Assembly (NCBI GenBank): GCA_041846495.1
Contig: JBGZEX010000088.1
Coordinates: forward strand, 1 to 20,278
DNA length: 20,278 bases
From: JBGZEX01 sp041846495
GTDB lineage: Bacteria; Bacteroidota; Bacteroidia; Bacteroidales; Marinifilaceae
Reading direction: 5' to 3'
Under the pieces are notes generated by a model, which was not told where the DNA came from, searched no databases, and was given only the letters and a program-made list of their open reading frames with translations. How positions within the stretch are numbered: the first letter of the stretch is position 1; the number at the start of each line of letters is the position of its first letter. Of the stretch, positions 1 to 6,697 are shown one piece after another. A program made the translations under genes and the position numbers.

Positions 1-12
1 ACATCTCCGCTA

Positions 13-61
13 TGTAATCGGTAACTTTGAATCGTCAAAAATCGGAAAAGTAAAATCGACA
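13..61. repeat. IS21 left terminal inverted repeat
   Basis: This 49-bp end aligns with the reverse complement of 2507-2556. The two share TGTAA at the tip, an AATCG block about 18 bp in, and a nearly identical inner 27 bp ending in AAATCGACA. The outer third is more divergent and differs by 1 nt in length. Repeated AATCG/ATCGAC submotifs are consistent with the multiple transposase-binding repeats known in IS21 ends. Confidence 0.8.
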
Positions 62-92
62 AGATTAAAGAAAAAGATGGCATTGTAATTTT

Positions 93-1686
93 ATGGTGAC
101 AACTACTAATTACAATGCTATGACCGAGACTTCCCGAATAAAGAAGTATCTGATGTGGAACAAAGTTAGAGAATTATTTTCAGATGGCCTAAACAAGAGT
201 CAAATAGGTCAATCTTTAGGGCTCCACCGCCAAACGGTAGCCAAGTATCTTTCGATGACGGAAGAAGCGTTCATGTCGAGCCGGAGTTATGATCGTCATC
301 GGACATAAACTTGATCCTTATGAGTCATATATGGTAAGCGAGCTGCGTAAGTGGCCTTTTCTCTCTTCCCCACAGCTCCATGATCGTTTAAAGGAACATT
401 TTGCGGATCTTCCTTCCGTACCCCCCCCAAAAAAACGGTGTTCAACTTCGTCAATCGGGTGCGATTAAGACATCATCTGCCCAGGAAGATAGAAAAGAGT
501 TACCGTCCTTGAAAAACAACCCGAGCCGCCCTATGGACAATACGCTCAGTGTGATTTTGGTGAGCGATGGATGAAGACCCCTGAGGGGACGTCTTTAAAA
601 GTGTATTTCTTTGCGGTATCCTTAAGTCGCAGCAGGCATAAGTTCGTCTACTTGAACCGTACACCCTTTACCACAGCCCTTGCAGTTTATGCTCATGAGC
701 TTGCTTTTGAATTCTTCGAAGGAGTGCCCCGTAAAATAGTATATGATCAGGACAAGGTATTTCTCGTCAGGGAGAACCTTGGCGATCCGGTGCTTACTAA
801 GGGTTTCCTTGCTCTGGTTCGTGAACAAGGCTGTGAACCTGTATTCTGTCGTAAGTCCGATCCTCAAAGTAAAGGAAAGATAGAGAATGTGGTCAAATAT
901 GTGAAATACAACTTTCTTTGCGGCAACGAGTTCACCGATATTGACCAGCTCAACAAGGAAGTTCGGGAGTGGCTGGAACGCACGGCTAACGGCATGGAAC
1001 ACCATGGCACACGGCGTATCCCATCCAGGGAGTTTGAGACTGAAAAAACACACCTGATTCCTTATAAGGGTGTTCCGACGAAACCTTGCGAAAAACTTTT
1101 GCCACATCACGTGCGAAAGGACAACGTGATCATCTACCGTGGGAACTATTATACCGTTCCCACGGGAACCTACCGCGGACATCAGACGCTGGTCTATATG
1201 GAAGAAAAGGAGGGCTTGTTGCATATCTACAGCCATGAGACGGGTAAAAGTCTCGCCGTTCACAAAATAAGCGAAGAGAAAGGCCGTCCGGTAAGTAACA
1301 CCTCTCACCGGCGTAACCGCGAAGCATCATTGGACGATTATGAGGCTTCCCTCCGAAAAGAACTTCCCGAAAGTACGGTAATTAACGAATATTTATCACA
1401 ACTGCGCATACATAAGGCCCAATATTATCGTGACAATCTCCAGTTTATAGCCCGACATCATGCAGCATACACCGGGACTACGCTTATCCAGGCCTTTAGC
1501 GAATGCCTTGAATCGGGTATCTTCAACGGATACAGAGTAATGGAGATTGTCGAGAGCCTAAGGATCCGTAAAGGGGAAACTCTTATGGAGATACGGAAAC
1601 AGACGGAACCTGTTTCCGAAGCCGACATCTCCGCCATGATCCCCGAGAAAACCGACATATCAACCTTTAATACTTTCTTTGTATGA
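93..1686 (+). pseudogene. istA: istA, IS21 transposase, frameshifted
   Basis: IstA is the DDE transposase of IS21 elements. Its parts lie in four frame segments. The N-terminal helix-turn-helix (93 to about 300) includes 'NKSQIGQSLGLHRQTVAKYL'. A middle piece starts HKLDPYESYMV at 304. A third piece, after an 8-C/7-A homopolymer at 421-435, reads KTVFNFVNRVRLRHHLPRK. The main piece resumes near 508 with EPPYGQYAQCDFGERWM. The retroviral-integrase-like core is recognisable: first Asp in QCDFGE, second in VYDQDK, and the Glu in SKGKIENVVKYVKYN. Frameshifts therefore fall near 300, at the homopolymer, and near 505. The gene ends TGA at 1684-1686, overlapping istB. The intact 371-codon stretch from 571 lacks the HTH and the first catalytic Asp, so it should not be annotated as a functional transposase. 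Confidence 0.88.
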
Positions 1687-2454
1687 TAACGAATGAACAA
1701 ATCAAAAGCCTGTGCTCACGTCTGCGCCTGTATGCCCTTCCGCGACTGCTTGAATGTAAGGTTCACATGGCTCAGAAACAGGGAAAGACACATGTGGAGT
1801 TTCTGCACGACCTGCTCTTGCGGGAAGTTCAGGAAAGGGACAGCAGGGATTTCCAACGGCGCCTGAAAGCGGTAGCCCTGCCGGCAAGGCATGACTTGGA
1901 ACTGTTCGATCACAACTACTCGCAGGGAATAACTGCACCGGGACTGCGTGAACTGCGTCGACTCGGGTGGCTTGAACAGAAGTACAATCTGATACTTATG
2001 GGGCCTTCGGGAACAGGCAAGACCTTCATTGCCGCGGGACTCGTGTACGAGGCCGTAGAGCAAGGATACAAGACATATATGGTCACAATGGAGGATGTTA
2101 TCAACACCATCAAAATGAAAACCCTGATGCCTTCGGCCATGAGAGACTACAACCGGTTACTTAAAGCCGACAATGCTCTTTCCGGTGAAAAAGGAGGATG
2201 CCGCAGGCTTCTTCAATCTGATCAACACGCTTCACGAGAAAGCTTCTCTGATAATCACCACAAACAAAGCTCCTACGGAGTGGGCTAAAACTCTTGATGA
2301 CGAGGTGCCGGCTTCTGCAATACTTGACAGGCTCTTATATCACTGCGAGGTAATTAAATTATCCGGACAAAGTTATCGGATGGGAAATCGAAAATCCATT
2401 TTTCAAGACGATAATTGCTCATCTCTGTCCGGGGGCCCTCCCGGACAGAGATGA
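1683..2454 (+). pseudogene. istB: istB, IS21 helper ATPase, Walker B deleted
   Basis: IstB is the AAA+ helper ATPase that assists IstA in target selection. The first frame (1683 to about 2172) has the N-terminal IstB region and a perfect Walker A, GPSGTGKT, near residues 102-109. Family members then have a run such as LxxxDDxG (Walker B) before the segment that resumes here as 'LFPVKKEDAAGFFNLIN'. In this copy 'LLKAD' at 2161-2171 is followed directly by that segment in the next frame. About 20 nt appear to be missing, which removes Walker B and shifts the frame. The second frame keeps the sensor-1-like LIITTNKAPTEW and LLDRLLYHCEVIKLSG. The final residues run into a long hairpin and look non-native. 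Its start overlaps the istA stop in ATGA. Confidence 0.85.
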
Positions 2455-2461
2455 GCAATTA
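2412..2461. repeat. Perfect 22-bp inverted repeat at the istB 3' end
   Basis: The arms 2412-2433 and 2440-2461 are exact reverse complements, separated by a 6-nt loop (GGCCCT). The outer part contains ATTGCTCA and the inner part is GC-rich (GTCCGGG/CCCGGAC). No T-run follows on either strand, so this is not a standard intrinsic terminator. It covers the last codons and stop of istB, giving a C-terminus (NCSSLSGGPPGQR) unlike the family. It could be an IS-specific terminator or attenuator, or a small palindromic insertion. Confidence 0.75.
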
Positions 2462-2506
2462 CCAAACATAATGAATTGTACAAACCAAATAGTCTCAACA
2501 AATATG

Positions 2507-2556
2507 TGTCGATTTAACTTTACCGAAAAATGTCGATTTAAAATTTGCTTGTTACA
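2507..2556. repeat. IS21 right terminal inverted repeat
   Basis: This is a 50-bp inverted copy of 13-61. It begins TGTCGATTTAAC, contains a second TGTCGATTTAAA at 2531, and ends TTACA. The internal TGTCGATTTAA direct repeat (2507 and 2531) fits the tandem binding sites expected in an IS21 end. Confidence 0.8.
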
Positions 2557-3050
2557 GGATATTGCTCACGGAGTTCAGAACGATGAAAGGCGAAATGGTT
2601 TCTTTCCCTTTCATTGTGAGATATGAAAGGAAGTCCATAAAGCCCTCAAAGATGTAGTGAGGAGTGTTGTTTGCTTCTCCTGCAATCAAGGATATATCCT
2701 TTGGAGCGATTGTCCCCTTAAACGTCTTGTCGTCCCGAAGTTCATACCCATCTACACGGTTGGCAAATCCTATGGCGGAGTATTCCCGTCCTCCTGCTTC
2801 GTAGCGAATATGACGGAGATAAGAACTTGCTACGGCAAGGTCTATCCTGCGTATCTCTCGAAGATAGTTTTGCAGATATAGAGGTAACTCTTCGCTAATG
2901 GAAAGAATACACCCTACATTACTTGGTCGCTGTTCACTTCTTATCTGTTCTGTGTGAGCTTCACGATGAAAGGAAGGGGATGCGAGGGTTGTCGCTTTCC
3001 TTTGAGAATTATCATTGGCGAGAGAGCCTCCAAAAGATGCCGAGTAATCA
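2557..3050 (-). pseudogene. TOPRIM/CHC2-type DNA primase fragment
   Basis: The minus strand is open from about 3050 down to the IS border. It encodes, in order, 'FDYSASFGG', 'SEELPLYLQNYLREIRRIDL', 'YLRHIRYEAGGREYSAIGFA', 'VDGYELRDDKTFKGTIAP' and 'HYIFEGFMDFLSYLTMKGKE', ending VLNSVSN at the IS. I recognise this as the primase with zinc-finger and TOPRIM-like domains carried by Bacteroides mobilizable and conjugative elements; the FEGFMDFLS segment is the TOPRIM glutamate motif. The N-terminal CHC2 zinc finger is missing beyond about 3050, where an unrelated terminator hairpin sits. The C-terminal part is cut by the IS and does not obviously resume in bases 1-12. It is shorter than the ATG-to-stop ORFs of other frames here, but only this frame makes family sense. 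Confidence 0.75.
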
Positions 3051-3053
3051 AAG

Positions 3054-3094
3054 AAAAGATACCGAGCGATTAAGAGATTGCTCGGTATCTTTTT
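3054..3094. terminator. Intrinsic terminator, probably bidirectional
   Basis: A perfect 14-bp stem (AAAAGATACCGAGC at 3054-3067 with its complement at 3080-3093) encloses a 12-nt loop and ends in a run of five T on the plus strand. The left arm starts with A residues, so the minus strand also ends in a U-rich tract. No intact gene on either strand now uses it, which suggests it is left over from rearrangement. Confidence 0.75.
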
Positions 3095-3251
3095 CCGTTG
3101 TGTCGTGTGGACATTTCACTCCATATCGGAGCCACAAGCACGCACTTAGATAAAAGCGGCTGGAATGGGCGGTTTGTGCTTGTACATTTGCCTGCGATTT
3201 CCTGCTGTTTCCCTTGATTTCATCAGGGCAGGGAACAGGGATTTCGACTGC

Positions 3252-3259
3252 TATATTTG
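3252..3259 (+). promoter_or_regulatory. Candidate -7 box upstream of the HTH stub
   Basis: TATATTTG matches the Bacteroidales -7 consensus TAnnTTTG. A clear TTTG about 19 nt upstream is not visible, so this is half a promoter. A purine-rich AAAGGAG tract follows at 3265-3271. Confidence 0.4.
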
Positions 3260-3301
3260 CATCAAAAGGAGAAAAAAACAACAATTAAAAATGATATTGA
3301 T

Positions 3302-3415
3302 ATGAGATTTACCGCCATCGACACCTCCGCTTGGGAGGAACTGAAAAAGAGCATCGAAGAGTTGGCTCTTTGTATGAGAGAACATTTTGGCACGAAGCCC
3401 GACGGTTTGCAATAA
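3302..3415 (+). pseudogene. N-terminal stub of an element-borne HTH protein
   Basis: A 37-codon frame begins MRFTAIDTSAWEELKK and stops at TAA 3413-3415. The start 'MRFTAIDT..WEEL' resembles the first residues of small helix-turn-helix (excisionase-like) proteins common in Bacteroides conjugative and mobilizable elements, usually about 90-100 residues long. The DNA-binding part that should follow (a segment of the 'NQxVCxxLxISxRTLQxLRDxG' type) is absent. I infer a truncated gene with its promoter region still attached (TATATTTG at 3252). It could instead be a genuinely short peptide. The family assignment rests on a short N-terminus and is moderate at best. Confidence 0.45.
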
Positions 3416-3525
3416 GCGAGGGTAGAGCCAAGCGTGCTTGAGCTATACCGAGCGAGCAAACCTGTGCGAAGCAAAAGCAACGCAACAACTCTTCATTATG
3501 CAATAGTCTCATTCATATTTCTCAC
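3416..3525. other. Intergenic remnant between HTH stub and CPBP gene
   Basis: About 110 bases continue open in the frame of the HTH stub after its stop (reading ARVEPSVLELYRASKPVR). This may be element sequence behind a nonsense change or a fused non-coding end. No promoter, repeat or terminator stands out. Confidence 0.3.
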
Positions 3526-4248
3526 TCAGGAATGAAAAGCCATATACATCCAAAAGAATACACCCGCTCCAAAGATGTCAAAAAGAGAGTGGACAAGAAC
3601 GAAAGGAACTAAGGAAGTAACCTTTTGGCGTACACAGACAAAGACAAGCCCCATGAGGGCAATCCCGAGAGCAGAAGGGAGCCCTTGGTAAACATGAAAA
3701 CTAAACCGAATAAAAATGCTTGCTAAGATAGCAACAACCCGATATTGGGCATTCACAGCGAATGTAAGTCCCATGAAAAAGAACTCTTCGAAGAAGCCGT
3801 TGAGTAGTGCAAATAACAGTAACCAAATATTAATATGTCCAAAAAGATCACTCCCGATAGTAGAATCCCATGTGGAAAAGTAAGCCAAAGGACTAACACC
3901 GTACTTGACCCAATATGAACCGTAGATACACAAATCAATAACACCTCCCCCCAGCAGAATGATAGCAAGCATTATGGGCAGTGTATACCACCCCACCGAA
4001 AAGTCGAGAACCGAGAAATCAAATTTCCTCCAAAACAAGTATAAACTCGCCACAAAGAGCAGAATCAATTCCAAAACGATGGAAAAAATGTTTTGTTCAT
4101 CCGAAAAAGATGCTGCACTGGGTGCTTGAGGATCAACAGTGCCAAAATACATCCAAATAGAGAGGATAATAAAATAGCCGAAGAAGATTAGAGCCAAGAC
4201 TCCAAAATCCGTTAGGCTGAGCAGTCTTTTGTGCGATGATTTGTCCAT
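3526..4248 (-). CDS. CPBP-family intramembrane protease-like protein
   Basis: This is a 240-residue polytopic membrane protein with hydrophobic segments near 13-35, 54-72, 89-110, 139-158, 170-186, 190-206 and 212-235. The C-terminal half carries the CPBP (Abi/CAAX-protease-like) signatures: a paired glutamate in FFEEFFFMG (E154, E155), a conserved His region in FSFHVYQG (H185), and HSLFD (H220, D224). The usual first motif is EExxxR, but here the arginine position is Met159, so catalytic competence is uncertain. Bacterial members are membrane proteases or scaffolds, often in peptide-maturation or immunity contexts; no such partner is visible. It lies 150 bp downstream of a lipoprotein gene on the same strand, with a hairpin between them. 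I see no clear promoter of its own. Confidence 0.8.
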   Translation of the reverse strand: MDKSSHKRLLSLTDFGVLALIFFGYFIILSIWMYFGTVDPQAPSAASFSDEQNIFSIVLELILLFVASLYLFWRKFDFSVLDFSVGWYTLPIMLAIILLGGGVIDLCIYGSYWVKYGVSPLAYFSTWDSTIGSDLFGHINIWLLLFALLNGFFEEFFFMGLTFAVNAQYRVVAILASIFIRFSFHVYQGLPSALGIALMGLVFVCVRQKVTSLVPFVLVHSLFDIFGAGVFFWMYMAFHS

Positions 4249-4325
4249 TTCGTCAATATTACGTATAAAGATTCAGCTCTTGATACATACGACAGATATG
4301 CATTGTACGACAAGCGGAATCAAGA

Positions 4326-4368
4326 AAGAATACACAGCTGGAGACAATATCTCCTATCGTGTATTCTT
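4326..4368 (-). terminator. Two-tier hairpin downstream of the lipoprotein gene
   Basis: An outer 10-bp stem (4326-4335 with 4359-4368, core GAATACAC/GTGTATTC) encloses an inner GGAGA/TCTCC stem at 4340-4354. Read on the minus strand it ends in TTCTTTCTTG, a moderately U-rich tail. It lies 30 bp after the lipoprotein stop, so it probably ends or attenuates that transcript before the CPBP gene. Confidence 0.55.
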
Positions 4369-4397
4369 ATTTCTTAGTGTCGATTGTCTTTCTTACC

Positions 4398-4856
4398 TTA
4401 CTTTTTCAGATGGAGAGTAATCTTGTAAATATCATCCTCACCAATTATAAGCCCCTCTTGATCTTCGTTCACCCACTCGTCTCTGACTGTAGACATAGTA
4501 CCAGCCTTTTCGTCAACATTATAGATTGTCCATTTCTTTCCATCACCTGAGAGAATTTTCAGAACAGGAGAGTCATAGGTATAAGAAAGAGTATATTTGT
4601 CTCTATATTCTTTAGGATCCACCTCCCCCTCTTTAACTTCATGTGCGAACTCCACTTCTGTCGAAGTTTTGAAGGTCAAAACTACATTTATCAAAGCAGA
4701 CTCGGGATCCCCTTTAGAAAAACGATAGTCTGCCTCCCACTGTGTGCCAACGATATTGAACGGTTTTTCTGGCATCTTGGGATCATCTGTTGAAGTGCAG
4801 GAAACGAAGAATGCTACAAAAGCCAACAATAATAAAATATTTCTTTTCACACTCAT
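4398..4856 (-). CDS. Small lipoprotein, lipocalin-like
   Basis: This is a 152-residue protein. It starts with a lysine-arginine n-region, a hydrophobic stretch (ILLLLAFVAFF) and a lipobox ending VSC at Cys20, giving signal peptidase II cleavage and lipid anchoring. The mature part starts TSTDDP, then has an IVGTQWEADYRF strand and alternating hydrophobic strands to the C-terminus (KWTIYNVD, YKITLHLKK). The G-x-W near the start and all-beta pattern suggest a small lipocalin-like barrel, as in many Bacteroidales lipoproteins of unknown role; this fold call is inference. The start at 4856 is supported by an excellent promoter at 4883-4913. It sits in element-derived DNA between an integrase fragment and a CPBP gene, so it may be cargo. 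Confidence 0.8.
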   Translation of the reverse strand: MSVKRNILLLLAFVAFFVSCTSTDDPKMPEKPFNIVGTQWEADYRFSKGDPESALINVVLTFKTSTEVEFAHEVKEGEVDPKEYRDKYTLSYTYDSPVLKILSGDGKKWTIYNVDEKAGTMSTVRDEWVNEDQEGLIIGEDDIYKITLHLKK

Positions 4857-4882
4857 GATTTATTTATGCTTAATAGAAAGTG

Positions 4883-4913
4883 CAAAGGTATCAAAAATTT
4901 CGGGAATAACAAA
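4883..4913 (-). promoter_or_regulatory. Bacteroidales promoter for the lipoprotein gene
   Basis: On the minus strand TTTG (4913-4910), exactly 19 nt, then TACCTTTG (4890-4883) matches the sigma-ABfr consensus at both boxes and in spacing. It is the best promoter in the window. Transcription would start near 4876, about 20 nt before the ATG. The -33 box lies just past the stop of the integrase fragment. Confidence 0.8.
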
Positions 4914-4920
4914 ATAGTTC

Positions 4921-5460
4921 TCATTTTCGAATTAACTTATCCATATCTTTGGCAATCTTTTGGTCGGTGATTTGTGCATGGATTTGTTTGCTGGCAATCG
5001 ATGAATACCCCATCACCTTAGCAATGCTTTCTATCGGAATGACTGCCTCCAAAGTCAGCGTACCGAAACTATGCCGTCCGACATGGTAGGTCAGCGGAGT
5101 ACGAATACCACAAGCCAAACCAAGGGTTTTGAGGTGAATGGATAGTTTGCTTTTGCTCACAGTATCGGGGAATATCTTGTAATCTCCTTTGCTTCTCTCC
5201 TTTATGTAAAGAGAGAGTATCTGCTCCGCAATCGGATGCAAGAGGATCAGGCTCTCGACCTCCGTTTTCTGTCTTGTTTTGCGGATATACCGTTTCCCCT
5301 CGCTGTTTGTTTCGATTTGCGAAGCCCGCAGACTCTGTAAGTCGGCAAATGCCAAACCTGTGAAGACGGAGAAAAGAAAAATTCTTCGGCTTAGTTCCGC
5401 CCCCTCATCCTGCAATGGAAATGCCAAGAGCTTTGCCACATCACCCTTGCTCAGGAAACG
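4921..5460 (-). pseudogene. Tyrosine recombinase, C-terminal fragment
   Basis: Only the catalytic half of a phage-integrase-type recombinase remains (about 179 codons, against roughly 400 in element integrases). Homology starts near RFLSKGDVAKLL (5460), and the arm-binding and SAM-like core-binding domains are missing. Counting from the GTG at 5439, visible features are FTGLAFADLQ (24-34; Ala where other families have the first Arg, also seen in Bacteroidetes integrases such as IntDOT), the TRQKTE lysine region (55-60), and HVGR (119-122). The family's G-H-x-x-I is MGYSSI here (Tyr for His), and the nucleophile in Q-I-Y-A is QIHAQI, with His154 replacing the catalytic tyrosine. The fragment is therefore almost certainly inactive. 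The frame stays open upstream to a TAG near 5554, but that stretch overlaps the mutY promoter region and has no family resemblance. Confidence 0.8.
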
Positions 5461-5471
5461 TATGTGTAATG

Positions 5472-5479
5472 CAAATATA
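5472..5479 (-). promoter_or_regulatory. Orphan leftward -7 box
   Basis: On the minus strand TATATTTG sits 12 bp before the point where integrase similarity begins. No -33 TTTG is visible at the right distance. It would fire straight into the integrase fragment. I infer it was the promoter of a gene formerly divergent from mutY. Confidence 0.4.
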
Positions 5480-5542
5480 AGCGCTTCAATGCGGTCGTCA
5501 TTGAAATAGAAAAATATCCGGCAAGTATTGCGACAATTTCCC

Positions 5543-5550
5543 TATATTTG
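5543..5550 (+). promoter_or_regulatory. mutY promoter -7 box
   Basis: TATATTTG lies 26 bp before the ATG at 5576. A TTG upstream is not at the ideal spacing. The box helps fix the start, because a TTG start at 5528 in the same frame would lie upstream of the promoter. Confidence 0.55.
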
Positions 5551-5575
5551 CAAATCGGGTTTCGAAATCCATCAT

Positions 5576-6697
5576 ATGAAAACAAGACAAATGCATAGAA
5601 TAGGAGAAGAGACCGGGATTTCCCAAAATACGGAAATCCGGAAATTATTAAAAGAATGGTACTCCGTCCGCAAACGTAACCTTCCCTGGCGCAATACGAA
5701 CGATGCTTACGACACCCTCCTCTCCGAGTTCATCCTGCAGCAAACCCGTATAGAACAGGGGACCCCCTATTTTCTACGCATCAAAAAGGCGTTTCCTTCC
5801 ATCGTTTCTCTCGCTGGGGCATCGGAAGAAGAAGTGCTGCATTATTGGCAGGGCTTAGGTTATTATTCAAGAGCCCGGAACCTTCATGCCACCGCCCGTA
5901 TCATTACCGAGAAATACGGAGGTGTCATCCCTTCCGATTTCAACGAACTCAAACGCCTGAAGGGCATAGGCGAATATACGGCAGCAGCCATCGCCTCCAT
6001 TGCTTACGGCAAACCCCATCCTCTTATGGACGGAAACGTTTTGCGGGTAATCTCCCGTCTATTCGCCGTAGATATCCCCGTAGACACAACTAAAGGGAAA
6101 AAACATATCCGCAACCTCCTGAACGGAATTTTCGACAAAGACGATCCGGGACATTTCAACGAGGCCATGATGGATTTCGGAGCTCTCCAATGTATGCCGG
6201 CCAATCCCGATTGCCCGTCCTGTCCCTTCGGCAGCATATGCGTCTCCCGGACCGAAGGAAAAGTCCCGGAATTTCCGGTAAAAACACCGCCGAAGCCGGT
6301 AAAAATCCGGTATTTCAACTATTTGGCAGTACGGACATCCGATTGCTCCGCAATTTTAAAAAAACGCACCGGAAAAGACATCTGGCAAGGTTTATACGAA
6401 TTTCCCCTTGCCGAAACCGAAGAAAAAGTCGCTGAAGAAATGTTGAATCAAACGGATTTCTGGACAAAATTCTTTCCCGGTCTAAAAATCGAGCAATTGG
6501 GGGGAAGCATACGAAAAACCCGGAAACTCACCCATCAACTGCTACACATAAGCTTCACCCTTGCCGAAACCTCCGTGCAGGCGGAGAATATACATCCTCC
6601 TTATATAGTTGTTTCTCCGGAAAAAATCGCGGAAAAACCCTTTCCCGTCGTCATTTCCGGATTTTTAAATACCATGAATAAAAAAATAAAGCCATGA
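5576..6697 (+). CDS. mutY: A/G-specific adenine glycosylase MutY
   Basis: MutY is the base-excision enzyme that removes adenine mispaired with 8-oxoguanine. The protein is 373 residues with the full domain order. The six-helix core has the catalytic Glu51 in LLSEFILQQTR. A helix-hairpin-helix is at 125-139 (LKRLKGIGEYTAAAI), with the catalytic Asp152 in MDGNVLRV. A [4Fe-4S] loop Cys206-x6-Cys213-x2-Cys216-x5-Cys222 follows. The NUDIX-like 8-oxoG-sensing C-terminal domain runs from about 245 to 365. I chose the ATG at 5576; an ATG at 5591 is also possible. The stop overlaps the start of the DUF454 gene by 4 nt (ATGA), so the two are co-transcribed and probably translationally coupled. Upstream, the divergent neighbour is replaced by an integrase fragment. 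Confidence 0.96.
   Translation: MKTRQMHRIGEETGISQNTEIRKLLKEWYSVRKRNLPWRNTNDAYDTLLSEFILQQTRIEQGTPYFLRIKKAFPSIVSLAGASEEEVLHYWQGLGYYSRARNLHATARIITEKYGGVIPSDFNELKRLKGIGEYTAAAIASIAYGKPHPLMDGNVLRVISRLFAVDIPVDTTKGKKHIRNLLNGIFDKDDPGHFNEAMMDFGALQCMPANPDCPSCPFGSICVSRTEGKVPEFPVKTPPKPVKIRYFNYLAVRTSDCSAILKKRTGKDIWQGLYEFPLAETEEKVAEEMLNQTDFWTKFFPGLKIEQLGGSIRKTRKLTHQLLHISFTLAETSVQAENIHPPYIVVSPEKIAEKPFPVVISGFLNTMNKKIKP

Larger units (their letters stand above)
13..2556 (+). mobile_element. Decayed IS21-family insertion sequence
   Basis: The element runs from TGTAA at 13 to TTACA at 2556 and carries istA followed by istB, the classic IS21 pair with a 4-nt ATGA overlap at 1683. The ends form long imperfect inverted repeats with TG and CA tips, as in this family. 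Both genes are broken: three frameshifts in istA, and a deletion with frameshift in istB. The copy is therefore not self-mobile. The flanks (cgcta on the left, ggata on the right) show no obvious target-site duplication, which could mean later deletion, recombination between copies, or a small error in my end assignment. On the right it abuts a primase fragment. Confidence 0.88.

Noticed and set aside
622..1308. Long minus-strand open frame of 228 codons inside istA
   Set aside because: It is antisense to the clearly homologous transposase core and has no recognisable motif.
2657..2881. Plus-strand short frames across 2657-3153
   Set aside because: The minus strand in this interval encodes recognisable primase segments; the plus frames are its shadow.
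3048..3284. Minus-strand 78-codon frame upstream of the primase fragment
   Set aside because: It runs through the terminator hairpin and is cysteine/serine-rich without family resemblance.
3526..5460. A complete novel defence system built from CPBP protein, lipoprotein and integrase
   Set aside because: The integrase is a dead fragment, the CPBP motif is altered and no effector or sensor gene is present; only a modest cargo hypothesis is justified.
5528..5575. MutY start at the upstream TTG (5528)
   Set aside because: It lies upstream of the TATATTTG promoter box, and the added 16 residues are not MutY-like.
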